From an uncultured Acidimicrobiia bacterium (GTDB lineage Bacteria; Actinomycetota; Acidimicrobiia; Acidimicrobiales; CAIXPF01): a stretch of 64,000 nucleotides of DNA. Location of the stretch: the NCBI GenBank assembly GCA_903921205.1, contig CAIXPF010000095.1, forward strand, positions 1 through 64,000, in the 5' to 3' direction. Shown here one piece after another: positions 53,414 to 61,088 of this stretch (position 1 is its first letter; each line of letters opens with the position of its first letter). Both the position numbers and the translations under genes were made by a program. The notes under the pieces are model-generated. The model made no database searches, had not been told where the DNA came from, and was given only the letters and a program-made list of their open reading frames with translations.

Positions 53414-54124
53414 CTACCGGGAGGCCGACGGCTCGGCGCCGCCGGCCGGGGTGGGGCGCGCCGGGCGAACGAACGCCGCACGATCCCGCTCGACCTCGCC
53501 GCGCACCGCGCAGCCCTCGACGTGGTCGTTGACCATGCCCATTGCCTGCATCAGCGCGTACATGGTGGTGGGACCGACGAAACGCCAGCCCCGGGCCCGC
53601 AATGCCCTGGACATCGCCGTCGATGCCGGGGTGGCCGTCAGGGCCCGCACCGCGGCATGGTCGCAGAGAGCCGGGCGGTCGGCCGGGCCCGGCTCGAACT
53701 GCCACAGGAAGGCGGCGATCGAGCCGGCCTCGTCGATCAGCTCGAGGGCCCGCCCGGCGTTGCCGATGGCGGCCTCGATCTTGCCGCGGTGCCGCACGAT
53801 GCCGGCGTCGCCGAGCAGCCGCTCGACGTCGGCCGGACCGAAGGCGGCCACCTGCGCCGGGTCGAACCCGGCGAAGGCCCGGCGGAAGTTCTCCCGCTTG
53901 CGCAGGATGGTCAGCCACGACAGCCCGGCCTGGAAGCCCTCGAGGCAGAGCTTCTCGAACAGCCGGCGGTCCTCACCGACGGGCCGGCCCCACTCGTGGT
54001 CGTGATAGTGCTGGTAGCCGGGGTCAGCGCCCGGCCACCAGCAACTCACGACCCCGTCGGCACGCCGCAGCAGGCCCTCGGCCGGGAGCGGATCACCCGC
54101 CTCTGCGGAACCGTCGCTCGCCAA
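53414..54124 (-). CDS. tag: DNA-3-methyladenine glycosylase I
   Basis: This protein is about 236 residues. It removes 3-methyladenine from alkylated DNA. Tag-specific zinc site and fold features: [77 protein letters not shown] and DHVEGC. The apparent start is TTG 54124, 5 bp after the aldolase stop, so the two are probably cotranscribed. The first 25 residues are not part of the fold and a later start is possible. Confidence 0.93.
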   Translation of the reverse strand: MASDGSAEAGDPLPAEGLLRRADGVVSCWWPGADPGYQHYHDHEWGRPVGEDRRLFEKLCLEGFQAGLSWLTILRKRENFRRAFAGFDPAQVAAFGPADVERLLGDAGIVRHRGKIEAAIGNAGRALELIDEAGSIAAFLWQFEPGPADRPALCDHAAVRALTATPASTAMSRALRARGWRFVGPTTMYALMQAMGMVNDHVEGCAVRGEVERDRAAFVRPARPTPAGGAEPSASR

Positions 54125-54129
54125 GGTGG

Positions 54130-54924
54130 TCAGTAGATCTTGCCGCTGGAGCTCGCCGAGCTGGCCGAGCCGCCCTCGTTGGCGACCTTCACGTCGTTGC
54201 GCATGCCGCCGCTGAGGGCCTGCAGGTCGCTCGACACCGTGATCATCCGGAACCCGTTGCCCACCCGCTTGGCAGCCAGACCGGAGATCGAATGGATGCC
54301 GGGGGTCACGCCGTGACGTTGGCAGCTACCCACGATGGTGGCGATTGCCTCGTCGAAGACCGTGCCGGGATTGTCCACCCCGGGCGGCAGGCCGTAGGTG
54401 ATCGACAGGTCGGCCGGTCCCACGTAGACCGCGTCGATCCCGGGCACGGAGAGGATGTCGTCGACGGCCTCGACGGCCTGACGGGTCTCGACCATGGGGA
54501 TGCAGGCGATCTCGTCGTTGGCCCACGAGTAGTAGTCGGCACCGAAGGCCATACCGGCCCGGATGGGGCCGAAGCTCCGCGCCCCCGCCGGGGCGTAGCG
54601 GCACGCCGCCACCGCAGCCTGGGCCTCGGCCCGGGAGTTCACCATCGGGATGACCACCCCGAGCGCACCGGCGTCGAGGACCCGGCCGATGATGCCCGGC
54701 TCCAGCCACGGCACCCGCACGATGGGCGTGGAGTCGGCGCCGCGCATCGCCGCCAGCATGTTGATGGCGACCTGGTAGTCGGCCACCCCGTGCTGCATGT
54801 CGACACAGACGTAGTCGAACCCCGCGAGCGCGGCCGCTTCGGCCACGAGCGGGCTGGGGATCGACAGCCAGGCACCGTAGGTCGGCTCGCCCGCGCGCCA
54901 CTTTTCCTTGAGACGGTTCTTCAC
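54130..54924 (-). CDS. HpcH/HpaI-family aldolase
   Basis: This protein is about 264 residues, from GTG 54924 with TAGCGT 7 nt upstream. TIM-barrel aldolase that cleaves 4-hydroxy-2-keto acids, releasing pyruvate. Features: YGAWLSIPSPLVAEAAALAG, FDYVCVDMQHG (general base/phosphate region), metal ligands in IPMVETRQAVEAVDDI and GIDAVYVGPADLSITYGLP. The C-terminal Ser/Gly tail (NEGGSASSASSSGKIY) is low-complexity. Aromatic-compound or sugar-acid degradation is typical; no partner genes are adjacent. Confidence 0.88.
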   Translation of the reverse strand: MKNRLKEKWRAGEPTYGAWLSIPSPLVAEAAALAGFDYVCVDMQHGVADYQVAINMLAAMRGADSTPIVRVPWLEPGIIGRVLDAGALGVVIPMVNSRAEAQAAVAACRYAPAGARSFGPIRAGMAFGADYYSWANDEIACIPMVETRQAVEAVDDILSVPGIDAVYVGPADLSITYGLPPGVDNPGTVFDEAIATIVGSCQRHGVTPGIHSISGLAAKRVGNGFRMITVSSDLQALSGGMRNDVKVANEGGSASSASSSGKIY

Positions 54925-54979
54925 GGACGGGACGCTACTCGGCCCCGGCAGGGTCGGCCCGGCGATAGGGTGCGCGGCG

Positions 54980-55846
54980 ATGGGCTGGCTGCAACGCATC
55001 ATCGGCGGCCCTGCGAGTGGGCGCGGGAGTGGGCGCGGGAGTGGGCGCGGGAGTGGCGCCCGGGAGCCTTCGGGGCAACGGGACCAGGGCAACCCGCCCT
55101 CCGCCAACGGGGCATCGTCGATGCACCTGTTCTGGGACCTCGACGGTCGGTTCGCCGCCGCCGAGGTCACCCTGACCGTCACCGAGCCACCCCGGGTGGA
55201 CCGCCTGTACTTCTGGGCGCTGCAGGCCACCTTCACCGACGGCACCGAGGACTTCGGCGGTGCCCACCTCGGCCTGCAGTGGCACCCCGACCACCCGGGC
55301 GGCACCGCCGCGAACTGGGGCGGCTACCGCAGCGGGGGCGGCGAACTCGACGGATCACGCAGCGAGCTGCCCTCGGCGCTCGGCAACCCCCACACGCGGG
55401 ACTTCGCCTGGCAGCCGCACGTTCCCTACCGGCTGCGGATCGAGCGCAGCCCCGACCGGTCCGGCGCCTGGCGCGGCTCGGTCGGCAACCAGCGCACCGG
55501 ATCGGTCACCGTGATTCGTGACCTCTACCCCGGCGGTACCCACCTGCGCTCGCTGATGGTCTGGTCGGAGGTATTCGCCCGTTGCGAGCACCCGTCGGTC
55601 GCGGTGCAGTGGTCGGACCCCGTGGCCGTCGACGACGACGGCGCTCGGCACCGGCCGGCTGCGGTGACGGTGAACTACCAGTCCCTCGACGACGGCGGCT
55701 GCTCGAACACGTCGTCTGACGCGGTGACCGAAGGCGGTACCGATGGTCGGGATCAGGATCAGGGTCAGGGTCCGGGCTGCGGCATCGTGCAGCGCACCGC
55801 CGTGCCGCGCACCACCCCGCAGGGGACCCGCCTGGGCCTACCGTGA
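54980..55846 (+). CDS. Hypothetical protein with Ser/Gly/Arg repeat and beta-rich domain
   Basis: This protein is about 288 residues, from ATG 54980, with TAGGGT 8 nt upstream. I do not recognise it with confidence. An N-terminal GWLQRIIGG is followed by an SGRG tandem encoded by a 12-bp repeat (GCGCGGGAGTGG, 55021-55056). Then comes a beta-sandwich-like domain (VDRLYFWALQATFTDG, GGAHLGLQWHPDHP, ANWGGYRSGGG, PYRLRIERS) and a C-terminal CSNTSS and IVQRTAVPRTTPQGTRL. Similar sequences occur in actinobacteria as uncharacterised proteins. It overlaps the convergent pseudouridine synthase by 9 bp. Confidence 0.65.
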   Translation: MGWLQRIIGGPASGRGSGRGSGRGSGAREPSGQRDQGNPPSANGASSMHLFWDLDGRFAAAEVTLTVTEPPRVDRLYFWALQATFTDGTEDFGGAHLGLQWHPDHPGGTAANWGGYRSGGGELDGSRSELPSALGNPHTRDFAWQPHVPYRLRIERSPDRSGAWRGSVGNQRTGSVTVIRDLYPGGTHLRSLMVWSEVFARCEHPSVAVQWSDPVAVDDDGARHRPAAVTVNYQSLDDGGCSNTSSDAVTEGGTDGRDQDQGQGPGCGIVQRTAVPRTTPQGTRLGLP

Positions 55847-56905
55847 GGCGTCGGCGACCAGCGCGGTGGCGTCGTCGGGCAGCCGACTCTGCACCGTGAA
55901 GGTCCCACCCTCGACCGGATGGGGCAGGGTGAGCCGCCAGGCGTGCAGCATGACCCGGGGTCCTGCTTCGCCGCCGTAGAGCTCGTCGCCCACGATCGGC
56001 AGGCCGCTGCCGGCGAGATGCACCCGGATCTGATGGGTCCGGCCCGTGAGCGGCCGGGCCTCGATCACCACCAGCGATCCGGCCGTGCGGCGATGCACCC
56101 GGAAGGAGGTCTCGGCGTGATCGCCACCGCTGCTCACCGGCCCGTACTTCGCCGGACGGTTGCGCGGGCTCACCCGGCCGAGATGGTCCGACACGGTCCA
56201 GGACTCGCCCGGCAACCGCCCACGACATACTGCGAGGTATTGTTTGACCACCCGGCGGCCGGCGAACGTGTCGGCGAGCGCGGGGTTCACCGAGCGGTCC
56301 TTCGCGAAGAGCACCAGCCCGGTGGTGTCGCGGTCGAGGCGATGGTGGATGGCCAGGTAGGGCCCGTCCGCGCCGGATGCAGGTCCGGCAGTACCGGCGC
56401 CGGCAGGCGACCGGGCGGCGAGCAGGGCCTGCACCATACCGTGCAGATGCGCCCGGGCGGGGTCGATCGTGGCGTGGGTGGGCAGGCCCGCCGGTTTGTC
56501 CACCACGATCAGCCACTCGTCCTCGTAGCGCACCGAGGCCTCGGTGAGCGGCGGTACGGCAGCCGACGTCGCCGCCGGGGCCACGCCGCGCCGCCCGGCA
56601 CCGTCGGACGGGCTGCCGGAGGCACCGTCGTCGAGCCGGCAGACGATCCGGTACCCGAGCTGCACCGTGGCCGACGGGTGGGTACGTACCCGGCCGTTGA
56701 CCGTTACCGCCCCGGCCACGATCAACCGCTGCACGCCATTGCGGCTGAGCGTCACGCCATCGGCGGCCAGACCGTCACCGACCACGCGGTCGAGCCGGGC
56801 CCCGACCCGGTCGGGCCCGACGATGATCGTGCGGACGCCACCGGCAGCCCGGGCGGGCGGGCGGGGTGCGGACGGCGACGACGGGCTGGACCGGGGCGGT
56901 GGCAT
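55838..56905 (-). CDS. RluA-family pseudouridine synthase
   Basis: This protein is about 355 residues. ATG 56905 is preferred since TAGTGT lies 8 nt before it. An S4-like RNA-binding start (GARLDRVVGDGL, RNGVQRLIVAGAVTVNGR) precedes the catalytic domain. That domain has LIVVDKPAGLPTHAT, catalytic Asp in IHHRLDRDTTGLVLFAKD, KQYLAVCRG and the RluA-type RPLTGRTHQIRVHLAGSG. It makes pseudouridine in rRNA or tRNA. It has two low-complexity insertions (Ser/Gly/Ala) near residues 110 and 190. Confidence 0.92.
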   Translation of the reverse strand: MPPPRSSPSSPSAPRPPARAAGGVRTIIVGPDRVGARLDRVVGDGLAADGVTLSRNGVQRLIVAGAVTVNGRVRTHPSATVQLGYRIVCRLDDGASGSPSDGAGRRGVAPAATSAAVPPLTEASVRYEDEWLIVVDKPAGLPTHATIDPARAHLHGMVQALLAARSPAGAGTAGPASGADGPYLAIHHRLDRDTTGLVLFAKDRSVNPALADTFAGRRVVKQYLAVCRGRLPGESWTVSDHLGRVSPRNRPAKYGPVSSGGDHAETSFRVHRRTAGSLVVIEARPLTGRTHQIRVHLAGSGLPIVGDELYGGEAGPRVMLHAWRLTLPHPVEGGTFTVQSRLPDDATALVADASR

Positions 56906-56985
56906 CGCTGCCGACACTACGCCGGGGCGGGCCGGTCCACGCGGGTGAGACCCCACAGCCCCCGCCGGTCCGTAGGCTGGCAGCT

Positions 56986-57540
56986 GTGGACGTGACGTCG
57001 ATGAACCTGTTCTTCACCCTGCTGGCGTTCCTGGCCGGCGGTGCGGCGGTCGCGTTGCTGGTCCTCTCGCTGGTCTCCGCACCGGCGGTCCTCCGGCTGC
57101 GTCGCGACGTCGCCGACGCTGCGCTGCCGCTGGCCCTGGCGGTCGCTGCCACGTGCACCGCCGGCAGCCTGTACTACTCCGAGGTGATGCACTACACGCC
57201 CTGCAAGCTGTGCTGGTTCCAGCGCATCTGCATGTACCCGCTGGTGGTGCTGTTCACCGTGGCCGTGGCCCGCAAGGACCGGGGGATCCGCTTCTACGCC
57301 CTGCCGCTGAGCCTGATCGGCGGCGCGATCTCGATCTACCACTATCAGTTGCAGCGCTTCCCGCAGCAGCACTCCGCGGTGTGCACGATCGAGGCGCCCT
57401 GCACCGCCAAAGAAGTCGAACAGTTCGGTTTCGTGACCATCCCGATGATGGCGCTGGCCGGCTTCACCCTCATCGCTGCGCTGATGTTCTGTCTGCACGT
57501 CGCGTCCCGTACCCCCCTCACCGACCAGGAGGCGTCATGA
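56986..57540 (+). CDS. DsbB-like disulfide bond formation membrane protein
   Basis: This protein is about 184 residues. GTG 56986 is chosen because TAGGCT lies 7 nt before it; ATG 57001 is an alternative. Four membrane segments. The quinone-linked redox pair is PCKLCWFQRICMYP (CxxC) in the first loop; the second pair is VCTIEAPCT in the other loop. This matches DsbB, which re-oxidises its DsbA partner. The partner gene follows with a 4-bp ATGA overlap. Confidence 0.92.
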   Translation: MDVTSMNLFFTLLAFLAGGAAVALLVLSLVSAPAVLRLRRDVADAALPLALAVAATCTAGSLYYSEVMHYTPCKLCWFQRICMYPLVVLFTVAVARKDRGIRFYALPLSLIGGAISIYHYQLQRFPQQHSAVCTIEAPCTAKEVEQFGFVTIPMMALAGFTLIAALMFCLHVASRTPLTDQEAS

Positions 57541-58205
57541 GCCCCAACCCCCCCAAGGCCCCGGCCCGCAGCCGCGCCCCGTGGATCATCGGATCCGTCG
57601 TCGCGGTGGTCGCCCTGCTCTTCGCCGTGGTGGCGCTGCTGTCGGGAACCGGTTCCGGCGGCAGCGACGGCGGCGCCACCGGGGACGCCGGACGGATGGG
57701 GGTCGTCAACGGTCCCGTCACCATCACCGGGGCCGCCCTGCCTGCCATCGCCCAGACCGGTGCCGACCCCGCTGCGGGCAAGGCGTTCCCGACATTGAAG
57801 GGTTCGAACCTGCTCGACGGGTCGCCGCTCGAGATCGGCGCCGACGGGCGGCCCAAGGTCGTCATGTACGTCGCCCACTGGTGCCCGCACTGCCAGGCCG
57901 AGATACCGGTGATCACCAAGTGGATCGCCGAGCACGGCAACCCGAAGGACGTCGACCTCTATGCCGTGTCCACCGCCGTCGTGCCCGAACGGGGCAACTT
58001 CCCCCCGGCGTCGTGGTTGGAGCGCGAGAAGTGGCCGGTGCCGACCATGGCCGACACCGAGGACGGCAGCGCCTTCAAGGCCGCCGGGCTGTCGTCGTTC
58101 CCGAGCTTCGTGGTGGTCGACGCCAACGGCAAGGTCGTCACCCGCACCTCCGGAGAGCTGAGCACCGTCCAGTTCGAGCAGCTGTTGGCCCAGGCCAAGG
58201 GCTGA
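57537..58205 (+). CDS. Membrane-anchored thioredoxin-like (DsbA-type) oxidase
   Basis: This protein is about 222 residues, with an AGGAGG site and ATGA overlap with the dsbB-like gene. It has an N-terminal membrane anchor (IIGSVVAVVALLFAVVALL), a Gly/Ser linker and a thioredoxin-fold domain facing outward. The active site is YVAHWCPHCQAEIPV (CPHC, as in DsbA), and the cis-Pro loop is SSFPSFVVVDANGK. It probably puts disulfides into exported proteins. Both cysteines are normal TGC codons. Confidence 0.92.
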   Translation: MSPNPPKAPARSRAPWIIGSVVAVVALLFAVVALLSGTGSGGSDGGATGDAGRMGVVNGPVTITGAALPAIAQTGADPAAGKAFPTLKGSNLLDGSPLEIGADGRPKVVMYVAHWCPHCQAEIPVITKWIAEHGNPKDVDLYAVSTAVVPERGNFPPASWLEREKWPVPTMADTEDGSAFKAAGLSSFPSFVVVDANGKVVTRTSGELSTVQFEQLLAQAKG

Positions 58206-58223
58206 GGTGTTGACTGCCCCGTG

Positions 58224-58922
58224 ATGAACGAGCCTGCTTTCGCCACCGACGCCGTACCGGCCGCGACCGTGATCCTGTTGCGCGACGGCCTGGACGGCGT
58301 GGAGACGCTGATGTTGCGCCGGAATGCCGCGCTGGCGTTCGCGGGCGGCGCCTGGGTCTTCCCCGGCGGACGCGTCGACCCCGGCGACCTCGATCCGGCA
58401 CAGCCCGACGACGAGATCGCCGCAGCCCGACGGGCCGCGGCCCGGGAGGCGAGCGAGGAGGCCGGGCTCGACCTCGACCCGGCCGAGTTCGCGGTGCTGG
58501 CCCGTTGGTCCCCGCCGCCGCAGGCCCCGCGCCGGTTCAACACCTGGTTCTTCGTGGCCGCCGCAGGCCAGGGCGAGGTCGTCATCGACGGCGGCGAGAT
58601 CCACGACCACGCCTGGACCTCGCCCCGGGAGGCCATGCGCCGTCGCCTGGCCGGCGAGATCGAGATGATCCCACCGACCTGGGTCACCCTGCTCGGACTG
58701 TCGGCGTTTGCCACGGTCGACGACGCCCTCGACACCATCAAGCACCGCCGGCCCGACGAGTTCGTCACCCGGATGGTCAAGCTCGACGACGGCCGCCAGG
58801 CGCTGCTGTGGGGCGGCGACAGCGGACACGAGACCGGTTCGCTCGACCTGCCGGGCACCCGGCACCGGCTGTGGCTGCACGAGCCGGAATGGCGCTACGA
58901 GCGGGACTTCGACCGGGTCTGA
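58224..58922 (+). CDS. Nudix hydrolase (long, NUDT19-like)
   Basis: This protein is about 232 residues, from ATG 58224. It starts AATVILLRDGLDGVETLMLRRN, then AFAGGAWVFPGGRVDPGD, an insertion, and the Nudix box remainder AAAREASEEAGLDLD (REASEEAG). The long spacing between the GG and REASEEAG parts is that of the NUDT19/RP2-like CoA-diphosphatase group. GEIEMIPPTWVTLLGL is also characteristic. It probably cleaves CoA esters or related compounds. It follows the DsbA-like gene by 18 bp. Confidence 0.88.
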   Translation: MNEPAFATDAVPAATVILLRDGLDGVETLMLRRNAALAFAGGAWVFPGGRVDPGDLDPAQPDDEIAAARRAAAREASEEAGLDLDPAEFAVLARWSPPPQAPRRFNTWFFVAAAGQGEVVIDGGEIHDHAWTSPREAMRRRLAGEIEMIPPTWVTLLGLSAFATVDDALDTIKHRRPDEFVTRMVKLDDGRQALLWGGDSGHETGSLDLPGTRHRLWLHEPEWRYERDFDRV

Positions 58923-58982
58923 CCGACACCCGGGCCGGCTGCGGGCGCCCGCCGTCCGGTCGGTGAACGCCGCGGTGCTCGC

Positions 58983-59726
58983 TCAGGGCCGGTGCACGGT
59001 GGCCGCCACGAGACCGACCGTCTGGGCCACCACGACCAGGGCGCCGAGGACATCGCCGGTGTAGCCACCCAGCCTGCGCCGGGCCAGCGTCATCACGCCG
59101 AACGCGCCCAGCAGACCACCCAGTAGCGCACCAAGCCCGCTACTGCCCGCGAGCACCAGCACCACCGCGCCGCCCCCGGCGCCGCTGACCGCCCCGATCA
59201 CGTTGGCCCGACGCTCACCGAACGCCGTCGCCAGCCCGCTCGGCCGGGCGTACGGCAGGATCACCGTCGTGGCCGACATCGCGCCCCGGGCGAGTGCCCA
59301 GAGACCGGCGAGCAGCAGGGGCGAGGGCGACAGGGCGGCGAGGGCCACGACCTGCAGCACGATGCAGAGCCCGACGACCACCACGGCGAACGCCCCGACG
59401 TCAGGGGTGCGCATCACCGTCAGGCGGCGCTCACGGTCCATCGGGGCGAGCAGTCCGTCAGCGCAATCGGCCAACCCGTCGAGGTGCAACATGCCGGTCA
59501 GCCCGGCGTCGAGGGCCACGATCAGCGCGGCGGCGACCAGCGGCGGGGCCACCGACCCCAGCGCCCACCAAGCACCGCCGAGCACGGCCCCGAGCACCAG
59601 GCCGACCGCACCGAAGTAGGCCGGTGCCCACCGGTGCGGCGCGCTCGCCCCGCCGATCACCGTGAGCAGCGAGCAGGCAGAACGCCAACCGGTGCCGCCT
59701 CCGGCCTGCGGTTCGCCGGTGCTCAC
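58983..59726 (-). CDS. cobS: Adenosylcobinamide-GDP ribazoletransferase (cobalamin synthase)
   Basis: This protein is about 247 residues, from GTG 59726 overlapping the cobU stop (GTGA). Polytopic membrane enzyme that joins adenosylcobinamide-GDP to alpha-ribazole in the last steps of B12 assembly. The family motif is GMLHLDGLADCADGLL, after which comes DRERRLTVMRTPDVGAFAVV. Six or more hydrophobic segments. It pairs with cobU, so the organism completes or salvages cobalamin. Confidence 0.93.
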   Translation of the reverse strand: MSTGEPQAGGGTGWRSACSLLTVIGGASAPHRWAPAYFGAVGLVLGAVLGGAWWALGSVAPPLVAAALIVALDAGLTGMLHLDGLADCADGLLAPMDRERRLTVMRTPDVGAFAVVVVGLCIVLQVVALAALSPSPLLLAGLWALARGAMSATTVILPYARPSGLATAFGERRANVIGAVSGAGGGAVVLVLAGSSGLGALLGGLLGAFGVMTLARRRLGGYTGDVLGALVVVAQTVGLVAATVHRP

Positions 59727-60226
59727 GGCAGCACGTCCTGCCAGCCCACCAGCGGCAGGGCCCGACCGGCGACCACCAGCACGCTGCGCTGCGCGACGTC
59801 GGCCACCGCCCGGTTGAGCGAGCCGAGCGCATCCCGGAAGCGCACCCCGACCTCGGTGGGGGGATGCACGCTGAGGCCGACCTCGTCGCTCACCACGACG
59901 GTGTCGCCCCGGCGCTCCACCAGTGCCCGGCACAGCGCCCCGGTGTCGGCCACGAAGTCCTCGTGGCGGGCCAGCCAGGTGCCCAACGAGTCGACCAGGA
60001 CGGTGCCGTCGATCCCGGTCAGCGCAGCGGGCAGGTCGATGCCGACCTCGACGGTGGCCCACTCGGCCGGCCGCCGGACCCGGTGGGCCTCGATGCGCGC
60101 CGCCATCGCCGCATCGCTGTTCCACCCGGTGGCGACGTAGGTGACCGGCGGGGCGAGACGCGCCACCCAGCGTTCCGCCAGATCGGACTTGCCCGAGCGG
60201 GCACCACCGAGCACCAACACGATCAC
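59723..60226 (-). CDS. cobU: Adenosylcobinamide kinase/guanylyltransferase
   Basis: This protein is about 167 residues, from GTG 60226, with TACCGT 7 nt upstream. P-loop LVLGGARSGKSDLAE; then TYVATGWNSDAAMAARIEAHRVRR with the guanylylated His; then LVDSLGTWLA and VVSDEVGLSVHPPTEVG. It phosphorylates adenosylcobinamide and adds GMP. Translation is coupled to cobS. The leaderless-type start leaves no room for a cobalamin riboswitch, and none is visible upstream. Confidence 0.93.
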   Translation of the reverse strand: MIVLVLGGARSGKSDLAERWVARLAPPVTYVATGWNSDAAMAARIEAHRVRRPAEWATVEVGIDLPAALTGIDGTVLVDSLGTWLARHEDFVADTGALCRALVERRGDTVVVSDEVGLSVHPPTEVGVRFRDALGSLNRAVADVAQRSVLVVAGRALPLVGWQDVLP

Positions 60227-60233
60227 CCGGCGA

Positions 60234-60239
60234 ACGGTA
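60234..60239 (-). promoter_or_regulatory. Leaderless-type -10 box before cobU
   Basis: TACCGT on the minus strand ends 7 nt before GTG 60226. Confidence 0.5.
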
Positions 60240-60363
60240 GAGGATGACGTACCGCAGCACCTGCACCCACCGGGCCGAACCGTTCCGTCCGTGCCGGCAG
60301 CACGACCCTGACCAGGGAGAACACGGGGCCCAGGGGTCCCGTCAATGCAGTGACCAACGTCCC

Positions 60364-60392
60364 TTGTGCTTGTGTTCACGATCGCATACGGT
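60364..60392 (+). promoter_or_regulatory. Promoter of the zinc-ribbon microprotein
   Basis: TTGTGC (60364-60369), 17-nt spacer, TACGGT (60387-60392). The predicted leader to GTG 60459 is about 60 nt and contains the AAGGAG site. Confidence 0.5.
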
Positions 60393-60458
60393 CTTTTCAC
60401 CCCCCAACAAGCAACCGAGGCGTCGGCGAACGCCCCGATTCCAGCAAGGAGAGTCCCT

Positions 60459-60596
60459 GTGGCTGCGACAACGAAGTCCCGCCCCCTCGCTCAACTGTGC
60501 TCCTGTGGCCGTCCGTGCGTGCAGTACGTGACCGCCAAGGGCTGGGCGTCTGCGACCTACTGCGCCGAGTGCGCCAAGGACGAGCAGGCTCGCTGA
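60459..60596 (+). CDS. Zinc-ribbon-like microprotein (45 residues)
   Basis: GTG 60459 has AAGGAG 7 nt upstream. The product carries CSCGRPC near the N-terminus and YCAEC near the C-terminus, enough for a four-cysteine zinc site. The remainder is basic or polar (VAATTKSRPLAQL at the start, AKDEQAR at the end). No family name can be given. It has its own promoter and a strong terminator, so it is probably well expressed as a single-gene transcript. Alternative frames here lack ribosome sites. Confidence 0.7.
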   Translation: MAATTKSRPLAQLCSCGRPCVQYVTAKGWASATYCAECAKDEQAR

Positions 60597-60673
60597 GCGC
60601 CGTCACGGCCGACGACGCCGGTCCGGCCCACCCCCCTCCCCCCGGGGCGGGCCGCCACCGAACCGTCGGAACC

Positions 60674-60713
60674 GCATCGGGCCCGGGTCCCCACCCGGGC
60701 CCGATGCCGTTTT
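60674..60713 (+). terminator. Intrinsic terminator
   Basis: GCATCGGGCCCGGGT (60674-60688) pairs perfectly with its complement (60693-60707) around a CCCC loop, and CGTTTTGCT follows. A 15-bp stem with a T-run, 78 bp after the microprotein stop. Confidence 0.85.
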
Positions 60714-60745
60714 GCTCCCCCGATGCCGTTTTGCTCCCCCGATGC
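60702..60745. repeat. 19-bp tandem repeat copying the terminator end
   Basis: The unit CGATGCCGTTTTGCTCCCC occurs at 60702-60720 and 60721-60739, with a partial third copy (CGATGCCG). It duplicates the descending stem end plus the T-run of the terminator. Confidence 0.8.
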
Positions 60746-60843
60746 CGGACCGTGCCCGACCGGCCCGGGCCCGCATGGGGCCTGCGGCCCGGGAAGCGGA
60801 TGGCCCATCGTCGCCGGCGACACCCCGGGGTTCACTGACGAGC

Positions 60844-60920
60844 GAAGGGGCGGTCGTCGGGCGGAGGACAGCCCCTTCACGGCGATAGGAGCGGCCCGGG
60901 AACTGTCCCCCGGGCCGCTC
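60844..60920. other. Two-hairpin element, candidate RNA structure
   Basis: GAAGGGGC (60844-60851) pairs with GCCCCTTC (60871-60878). GAGCGGCCCGGG (60889-60900) pairs perfectly with CCCGGGCCGCTC (60909-60920) around AACTGTCC. No T-run follows. It could be a small RNA, an RNA leader of the downstream gene or a terminator; I cannot match it to a named family. Confidence 0.35.
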
Positions 60921-61088
60921 AGCCGCGTCCGGGCCCGAGATCCACGAGGTGACGGGCCATCGGATCGTCGAGGAAAGGACCCCACCCAGGGTCCGAACGG
61001 GTGTCATCCGCCGTTGCACCCGACCGACGCCGGGGCCCGGCCGAGCACGACCCTGGTCAGCGGAGTCCCTGGACGCCAGAATGGAACG

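Larger units (their letters stand above)
60597..61088. other. Structured intergenic region
   Basis: These 492 bases lack a supportable gene. They hold, in order, a strong terminator (60674-60713), a 19-bp tandem repeat, a two-hairpin element (60844-60920) and, near the end, a CAGAAT box 6 nt before GTG 61089. Confidence 0.6.

Noticed and set aside
60227-60458. Cobalamin riboswitch upstream of cobU
   Set aside because: No B12-box-like GCCACTG element on the minus strand, and a -10 box 7 nt before the start codon leaves almost no leader.
60955-61010. RNase P RNA-like GAGGAAAGG segment
   Set aside because: Only this short motif resembles RNase P RNA; the other conserved blocks and length are missing.
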